Of a DNA stretch of 64,000 nt, positions 24,378 to 33,300 are shown in pieces (positions within the stretch are counted from its first letter, which is position 1; every line of letters begins with the position of its first letter). Source of the stretch: Heliocidaris erythrogramma (taxonomy: Eukaryota > Echinodermata > Echinoidea > Camarodonta > Echinometridae). The translations under genes were made by a program, and so were the position numbers. Below the pieces are notes generated by a model. That model was not told where the DNA came from. It did no database searches and was given only the letters and a program-made list of their open reading frames with translations. The stretch lies in NCBI GenBank assembly GCA_025617745.1, contig CM046870.1, forward strand, positions 28,663,927 to 28,727,926, in the 5' to 3' direction.

Positions 24378-27300
24378 TCGGACAAAATTTGCCTCGTATT
24401 TTCGTATTTCAAACAGCTACATTTCAAGTCGTAGCCGGGATTTTTCCATGGGGGGGGGCAGACGTGAATGATCCAACCGCATAGCCAGGATTTCATTTTA
24501 GGGGGCGGTTGTGAGCACGCGAAGAGTGCGAAATTGGTGATGAGCACCAAAGCGGAATTTATGTAATACGGACGGCACGTCAGCCCTTAAGAAGTGCCTC
24601 CCACCACTCTAAGAACCATTCCCCGCCCGTGGGTACCAAAAGGTGGGGACCGTAAAGGGCCAGGGGAGGCGTCTATTTGAACCATAAAAAGGCCCCAAAT
24701 CCTTAGCGTAATATATATGTAGATATTCTGTTCAGTTTTGTTTGGATTTCTTTTTTATTTTGATGAAACATCCATGTAATCCTATTATGTCCGGATTCTA
24801 TTTCATTAAATTTGAATTTGAAGTTGAATTTGGATTTGTTATTATAAAGGGAGCCCTTAATACAAATTTTGTGAAAATAAAATACTACTTGTGTTATACA
24901 TTTGAATATTCAGGGGATCATGTAGGCCTATACACAAGTATGATTTTTTTAACGGTCTGGTGTTCTCACGGTGCTACCAATTTTCCACTTGCCATGTAAA
25001 GCAACATGGTCTCAAAACGCTTTTCCCAGCGTAATTTTCACTTGCCGGAATATCAAAGAAACAATACATTTTCCACATAACACGATAAGAACTACTTTCG
25101 AGAAATAAACGCAAGGGCAATTTCAAAGGCCTATTGTACTGCCCATAGAAATCAGGTTCGGATTATGTAATACACCATTGTAATGTTCGCCCATTTCTAA
25201 AGGTGATAGACAGGGCTATTTTTCGAAAGTAGTTTTTATCGTGTTCATTTTTTTTTAGTATGATGTGGCTATAAAAATGTCTTTTTGTCCAATGTATATT
25301 TGTATTGCTTTGTCCGTATGAAATTATTTGCTGCCTTTGGCTAAAGTGCCAATTGGTTTCTATGTGGCATGTCATTTTTTCACATTTCAGTGGTATACAA
25401 ATTATGCTTCTTCTCTCCCTTCCATATACAGGATGCGGAGAGGATTTTGTTTTCGACCTGTCGCGGAAACGTAGGCAATACCGAATCCGCCACCCGGGCT
25501 TCCCCAGCGGTTACTTGAATGACCGGTACTGTTTCTGGACAGTCAGTACTGACCCTGGCCATACCCTTTACATCGAGTTCAAGAAGTTCAGGACCGAGAA
25601 GAACTACGACTATCTGTCCCTTGGACAGGGGCTTCGCCGCGATGATGACAGGAAGACGCTGATCTACCAGTACAGTGGGACCTTGAAACCTGCAATCTTC
25701 AAGACCAATCCAAGACTGGGGAACGCCCATCAAGTATGGGTGAGCTTCAGATCCGATGATTGGGACACTGATGAAGGATTCATCATCGAAATCAGCGATA
25801 GTTCGAGGATAATGGATAGAGGTAAATTCTCCTCTCCCTCTCTTTCCCCTCCGTAGTCATTGTGTATTTGATTCCGATATCCACAATATACACATATGCC
25901 TGGTTTTAAGATAAAAATAAGTATGAAGTCTATGAGAATAGTTTGGCTATAGACAACCCTTCCCAGAAATATCAAAATACTGGAGTCACCTTTAATCCTT
26001 ACTGTACTGTGATATTTCAAGCTTTTCTCTGACTGGGGGGGGGGGGCTTGGAGATCGGTGAATGTTTGAGCAAAATCCGATAAGAAATAAGAATTTCCCT
26101 TTTCTCTATTTAAAAAAATACGTTATCATACATGCACCATAGATAATCATTTCACTTATGCTTTTACACAAAACCTGTATGATTCAAATCTGTTGCCTCC
26201 TCAAAAGCAAAGAAAATAAAAATTTATGAATTTTTGTGTATGGAGCGAAAGGGAGAGGATATCGCAAGATACGTCATGGAGTTGCGTTTGTGTTTGGTTG
26301 ATTACAATTTCAAAAAATCATAACTTTCTTATTTCTTATCGGATTTTGCTCAAACATTCACTGATCTGTTCATTTAATTTTGCTGCTGCTTTTGAATTTT
26401 TGTGTTGATCTCAGGGTTGATTTACACTTTAAACGAAATTAAGACAAAACCACGATTGTGTTCATTGTAGAACACATGCCGCTGTGAACGGGCATTTGGC
26501 CGAAATTACAAACGAACAGTTGCTCAAGAAAAACTCACATTGAGAGAGAAATTCATGTAGTTATCATTCATCACTGCAATGTGGGGAACGTAAACAAGGG
26601 TATATTCTTCTAGGTATCTAATATTTCAACGAGAAATTTAGACTGTTAATGATCCTACAATAGCGGCTGATCTTTTCTGATGAATAAAAGTTCAGTCACA
26701 GCCAAGGCTCATTGAAGCAAATGTTTTATGATTAGGCAAACTTTGTCAATTGCTATATGTAGAGGTGTTGTGGATCAGTGGATAAGTCCCCGGACTATGA
26801 ACCACGAGGTCCAGGGTTCGTATCCCACCGCACCACTAGCGTCCTTTGGCAAGACATTAATCTACATTTGCTACTCTCCACCCAGGAGTTAAATGGGTAC
26901 CCGGTAGGATGCGAAAGTTAATGTCGTTTGTTTAGCAATTTGAGCGCCACTGTGCTGCTCTTGCTGCAATACTCCCCAGGGAGCGGATAAAGTGCACACA
27001 TTGTGTGCGGGCATGTCAGAATCCGATGACCGGGGTAATAATAGTATCGTAATATGTAAAGCACTTTGATATTAGTTTACTTCTGAAAAGCGCTATATAA
27101 ATAGACGTTATTATTATTATTATTATTATTCAAGCAAGTACTTGCTATTCACGGAGGAGCATTCGCTTCCTAAAAAGAAAAACAACGTGTTTTGTTTCCA
27201 ATTGCTTTATTTTACAAGTTTTACTGTCAGTTTTTTCATAATGCGCTATGAAAAACCAATCTTTACATCAATGATATTAATGTCATCTATTATCCATTTC

Positions 27301-30300
27301 CTTCTGCAGAAGTTAAATTAATGGGCAATAATCCGCTTCTAACAAGACCAAAAAATGGTGAGTAGTGGCCGAACTGGTCTTTCCTTTGGTGTTCATACCC
27401 TTGTGTTTTATAGCCCAGACAGCCAAATGGTATTTGTAATGATTTAAACTGGGGACTTCCATCTAACTTGAGGCGTTTTCGATGTATTCATCGGGGGGGG
27501 GGGGGGGACCAACCTATCCCCCCCTGAATCAATTTCCTGCATACATGTATTTCTGCCAATGGTCATTACCTTCATTAATCAAGCCCCTGAAGGTAATTAG
27601 TGCATGCGTCAGACATTGATAACAATATTTGCACTGTTCAATTTGCATTTACTGTTTGTGTGCCATCACTCATAGATAGCCCTCCAAATGCCTAGTTTGC
27701 AGGCACGAACCCTGGTCAGCCGTAAAAGAGTGCACTGTAAGACTACCATATGCCCTGTACTGTAGCTGCTCCTGACACGACCAGTAGGTAGCTGGTTTAG
27801 GCTTTTCTCAAGACAATGTTTTTTTGATAAAGTGTCAAATTGAGGTCTGTGCTTGCAGACTCCCAACGACCGGTTACTCTCCGACGCAGCCGTACGTCAG
27901 GCATAACATAATCCTCAAAATTTAATGCAAAAGGCATACTGCCCTTAGCACATGAGGCGCCAGTTCGACATGGAACTCTTGTCAAGGCAATTTCACAGAG
28001 GCCAGTTTGAGAGTGGCATAGCACTCAAAGTGTATTGCATCAGTAATTACATAATTATGTAATAAGGCAATCGAAATAACGCAAGGTGTTTTTTTTGTAT
28101 CCATTATAATGTCAACCAATCAAATAAATTCAAATACTTCCCAAAGTAATGCTCTTCCATCATCTATTCACATTCGGGCAGAAACATTCCGATCAGTCAT
28201 TCCTGTTGGCGGCCAAAAAATCTTGACGTCACCTGGCTATCCTGAATTCTACGAAGACAACAAAACGGTGAATTACATAGTATCGGCAAGGAGGGGGCGC
28301 CGAATAGAAATACGGTAAGTGTACGAAATGATACAAAATTATCAGAGTCACGGGCTCACGGCTTTTACCGATTATCATCATCATATATACTGGAAGTACC
28401 GAAATGGAAAGAAAAACACGAAAAACACGAAATCAGGTACAAATACATTATGAAAACAGAACGACAAATCGACTGATACAGGCAATACTAGACATAAAAT
28501 GTAATCTAGGCCTCCTGCCAATCTCTTCCCATGTACGTCTATTACCTTACACCTGTATTGCCTATTCCATCAGTTTACACATTAACACGTACGAGTTGCA
28601 AACAGAGTCACTTTTGTGCAATAGATTGGAAATTCACTATAACAAGGACATTGGGACCAGCAAAATTATCAGGGTAAAAAAAACAAAGAAACATAAAGAC
28701 TTGGGACCAGAGAAATTACCCTGTTATATCAGGAATCTCGTTATATCAGAGCTCTTTATGTACCAAATTTACACTGTATGAATCATTTTTCATATTCTCT
28801 TATATTTAGGAGGTTTAATTATTTAACCTTACTGCAATTGGCACTAGCACACTTGCTGAGGGGTAAGGGGGTATGATAAACCGAATTTTCAGTCAAACGA
28901 CTTATTATAACAAAGTATATAATCATTAAATTGTTCTTAAAACCTCGTAAATTATGTGTACATAAATATTCTGGCTGCACTGGTATTCTTCCGTACAGTA
29001 GAAGAAAAAGAATAAGGAGACTCACCTGGGGAGCGTTTCATCAAGCGTTTTGTCAGTGATTTTTACCGACAACTGTTATAAGCTACTGAAATCCATGCAT
29101 CTGATTGGCCGAGAGCAAATTTGTCGGTAAAAATCACTGACAAAATGCTTGATGAAACGCTCCCCAGAACTCCGCTTTCGATCTTACTCTCAGGTTCACT
29201 GTCTTTGACTTGGAAGAAAATGTAGATTACCTCAGTCTCGGTAATGGACCCCTAATACGCAGATACCCGATATTTTACCGGAAAACCGGTCTTATTCGGG
29301 ACTACAACAGCCTACGTCACGTTTCGACCGCCTCCGACGTATGGCTGGTGTTCGAGTCCAGTGTGGCCATTGCCCGCCAGGGTTTCGTGGCCAAGCTCAG
29401 GGAAGTTCCTATCACAGGTATGACAAAGAAGCGTGCGAAGAATGGTGTTTCTGAATCGGTCATGTGGCAATTCTAAGTTATATTTGTGACAAAAAACACC
29501 CTATAGGAAATTGGTAGTTTAAACATCATATTCCAATATTCATTCTATAGTAAGTCTCCTATTTTGGGATTTTCTTAATGATAATGTTGCCCTCAACAAA
29601 TAGAGTGTGTCTTTTTTTATTTAGAGTTATCATTTTCATTCAGAGGTCAAACTAGGTCGGTGTAGCAGGAAAGGGGTCTTGCTTTTGTTGAATTTTTGTA
29701 CCTTATTTTCTAGTATATCCCTAGGACTACAGCTTACTGAAGGATGGGCTTGCCCCCTATGAGTTCGAATTCAATATTTTACGAATGAATAAATTTTCTT
29801 TTGTTTCAGAGGTCAAAATTAGGCTGGTCATGTGTGTGTGTGTGTGAGACCACTCGGAAAAGAGGCCTTTTAAAGATGTCTTTGCGAAAGCTGTCTGGTT
29901 GAGAAATTGTACAAATTCTTTTTCACAGCAACGTCAGATCAAATTAATTGGTACGGCAATTACATTGAAATTCTTGATATGTAATATATTATCGCCATTA
30001 AGAATAATTGCTGTACCTGATCATGTATGTGACGTTGGTTTCACCAAGGACCTACTACGAAGGTTTCACTTACAGAAATGCCCATCCAGCTGTTATTGTT
30101 TTGAAAGTTTGTAAAATTGTGTCCGGAGTATTAATTCGGAATAATCCCTTCGAAACTTCGACCCCCCCCCCCCAAAAAAAAAAAAAAAAAAAAAAAGAGG
30201 GAGGGAAAGAATATAATATAATATAAGTTACAAACAACCAAATGTTTTTATTTTTCATCTTGAGTCTTGCGGATGGGATTGCCGGCTTTTTTTAAGCCTG

Positions 30301-33300
30301 CAAAAAAGCTTGTTTTCAATTTTTTTATCATTTGAGGACAGCGGCAACCCCCTCCCCCTCCCCTTTGATTCACCTATGGTTTGTAATATTTTTTTTTTTT
30401 TTTTTTTGCTCTTTCTCTCTCTCTCTCTCCCTCTCTCTCGTCCTAGAATGCGGTGGAACCTTCTTAGTGCCGGACAATGGGTCGATTGCCGTGGCGAGCA
30501 AGAACTACCCCGACCTGGCCTACTCTAGCAACATGGACTGCACGTGGTCGATCAAGAACGAAGAGGGCCGTCGAATGTGGATCAGCTTCCACGATTTCTC
30601 TACCGAGTGGCGGAAAGACTTCCTCAGCATGGGCAACGGGGCCCCGGAAGATCGCAACCGCACCACCGCAATTATTAGCATGCACAGCGGAACGCACTTG
30701 CCGGATCCGTACGAATTCACGAGTTCGGGAGATGAGGTTATTATCGCTCTCGTGGAGGTTATTGTTTTTACACGTCCGTTTGAGTGCTTTTGTTTTGTCG
30801 TTTGTTTGTTGTTGTTTCTTCTTTTAGTTGTTTTTGTTTTGGGGGCGATCTCACATTAGTGCGCGCATCATAAATGTGCACTCTTTGACACTCTTTATCC
30901 GCGCATGCGCATGTGGTAATTACGAACTGGCTTATTTTCCGTCCGTCCGTAGGTCACGCTTTCTCGTTAATGGATGTCTCATGAACAATTTGAGGTATGA
31001 ACGGTGCTAGCGTGCATCACCATGAGAAGACGATCAGATTAGATTTTGGGGTACGCAGGTCAAAGGTCAAAAGTCACAGAGGTCAATTACTGAAATTTCA
31101 GGTGTTACCCTCATTAACGCGATATCTCAAGCACCATTTCTGGTAATTCAAACTTGGTACTATTATTTTTCATCATAGTAAGACGATGTGCTTAGATTTT
31201 GAGGAATTTAGGTCAAGATCGAAGGTCACAGAGGTCATTTACGCATGAAATTGCAGGTTTTTAGCTTCCTTATTGCAATATCTTTTGAACAATTTTAGCC
31301 ATTAACTTCAAACTTGGTATCACCATATTGAGACTTTGTCATACTGATTAGATTTTGGTTTATGTAGGTCAAAGGTCATAGAGGTCATTAAAGATTTGTT
31401 AGTTTTTTTTATCACCATATCTCACCTATTTTCTATGACTAGGAGGCAATAAAGTGATCAAATTTTTGGCTTGTTAGGTCAAAGAGGTCAATGAGCATTG
31501 TGTTTGTAGGATTCTTGTTCTGGTTATCACGATATTTCAAGAAGAGTTTGAGTGATGAAGTTAACTGAAAAGAAGGCGGATGCATTTAGGAGACGCAGTC
31601 GCATTCATCTTGTTATGAAAATGATCTCTGCTAGAAGTACGACTTTTTCATTTCGCAAGAGAGCAGTACTGCATGTATATTGTTTGTGTTGTTTGTCGTT
31701 ACTGTCTGTAGCTAACTGTTTTGTTGTAACCTCGTCTTCTCTTTTGGGTTATGCATACATGTTTAGCCCTGTTTTTAAATAAAGCTTATTTCCCCACCAT
31801 CTTTGAGGATAATTACTAATTATTTTCAATCATGATTTTGGAAGAAGAACATCAGCGAATAATAATCCTCTGCTGAATTTTCATAATAAAATAGGTTACA
31901 TGTCGTTTTCCGAAGGTTCATAATTCCGAAAATAAAATGGAACCCTAAATATGCTTAAGTTTTTGAAATTACGAGCATTCGGAATAAACAGATAAAGAAC
32001 ATATTTAGAGTAACACATCAGATGTTCGGAATAAGGAAGAAGAAAAAAAATCGTTTTCGGAGTAATCAACCAGCTGGTATTTGAAGTTTGTGTGTATGTA
32101 ACTAAGAACCTTCCGTTAAAAACGAACCTTCGGAAGCATGAGTCATTCCCATATATAGCATAGCCAAGAGTACTTATATTTGATATTTCTATTTGTTTGA
32201 TTCTTTACCACTTTGTTTTCTTATTCGTTTGTTTGCCTGCTTCGTCTTCATCATCAATGTTTTATTACCTTTCATTTACGCATGAAGGTATGGTTGACTT
32301 TTACAACAAGCCGCTACAACCATCATCGGGGTTTCTTGGTGGATATCTTTGACGAATTGCTGCACCCGTAAGTACAAGATTATATTCTACCCAAGATAAA
32401 ATCAACAACATGGAATTAGTACAGTACTAATGATGAGATTGCCTTTAAAAAACCGTCTAGAATGTTTATGGAAAGGTAGGTAATATAGATTAAATGTAAG
32501 ATATTGTGGATTTTTCTTGATGTACGCTTTTGGAATCATTAAATGATTTTTGAAAATAGACCTAGTATTGCCGAAAATTACATGCATGCAGTTGAAAGTA
32601 AAATAATACAGACATGAGTAACTGGGACTACAAACACGTAGCATCGGAATTTCCTCCAGGGATGTCAACAATTAAAAAAGAATCGAAAATACATATGGAG
32701 CAAATATTAAAATGATGTTCAGAATCTCTAAGGACCTGTTAGTATTGAATCTCTTCATAGCATCAGGGAAGCGTTTCATCAAGCGTTTTGTCAGTGATAT
32801 TTACTGACAGATTTGCTCTCAGCCAATCAGATGCAAGGACGTCAGTAGCTTATAACAGTTGTTGGTAAAAATCACAAAACGCTTGATGAAACGCTCCCCT
32901 GGTTGCAATTGACCAGTTCGCAAAAAATGTATTCAGTTTCTGTGACAGTGCATAATTTCCAGCCATCCCTCGTTAGAAGCTTTACCGACATATAGTAACA
33001 ACTAATGTATGCAACTTAAATTCTGGCTGTGGAACGTAATACGGTTCATCGTAACAGCTGAATGCAATGCTTCATCACTAGAGGGTCATGGGGTACAAAC
33101 GTCTTTAACTTTATGTACATATGACAACTTGACTATTTGCCACCCCTGTCGTATTGTTAGAAGTTCATGATTGTTCTGTGTTGTTCATTGTTCTGTGTTT
33201 TCACATACAGACCACCGGTCACCACTGCCCCTCCAACTACACAACCGCCACCTACCACCGAGCCTCGCCGGACCAAACCGACCAGGCGTCCGAAGCCGAC

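Larger units (their letters stand above)
25822..27309 (+). other. Intron 5
   Basis: Contains a family B MITE (26049-26430) and a SINE (26760-27131). No further coding sequence identified. Confidence 0.7.
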
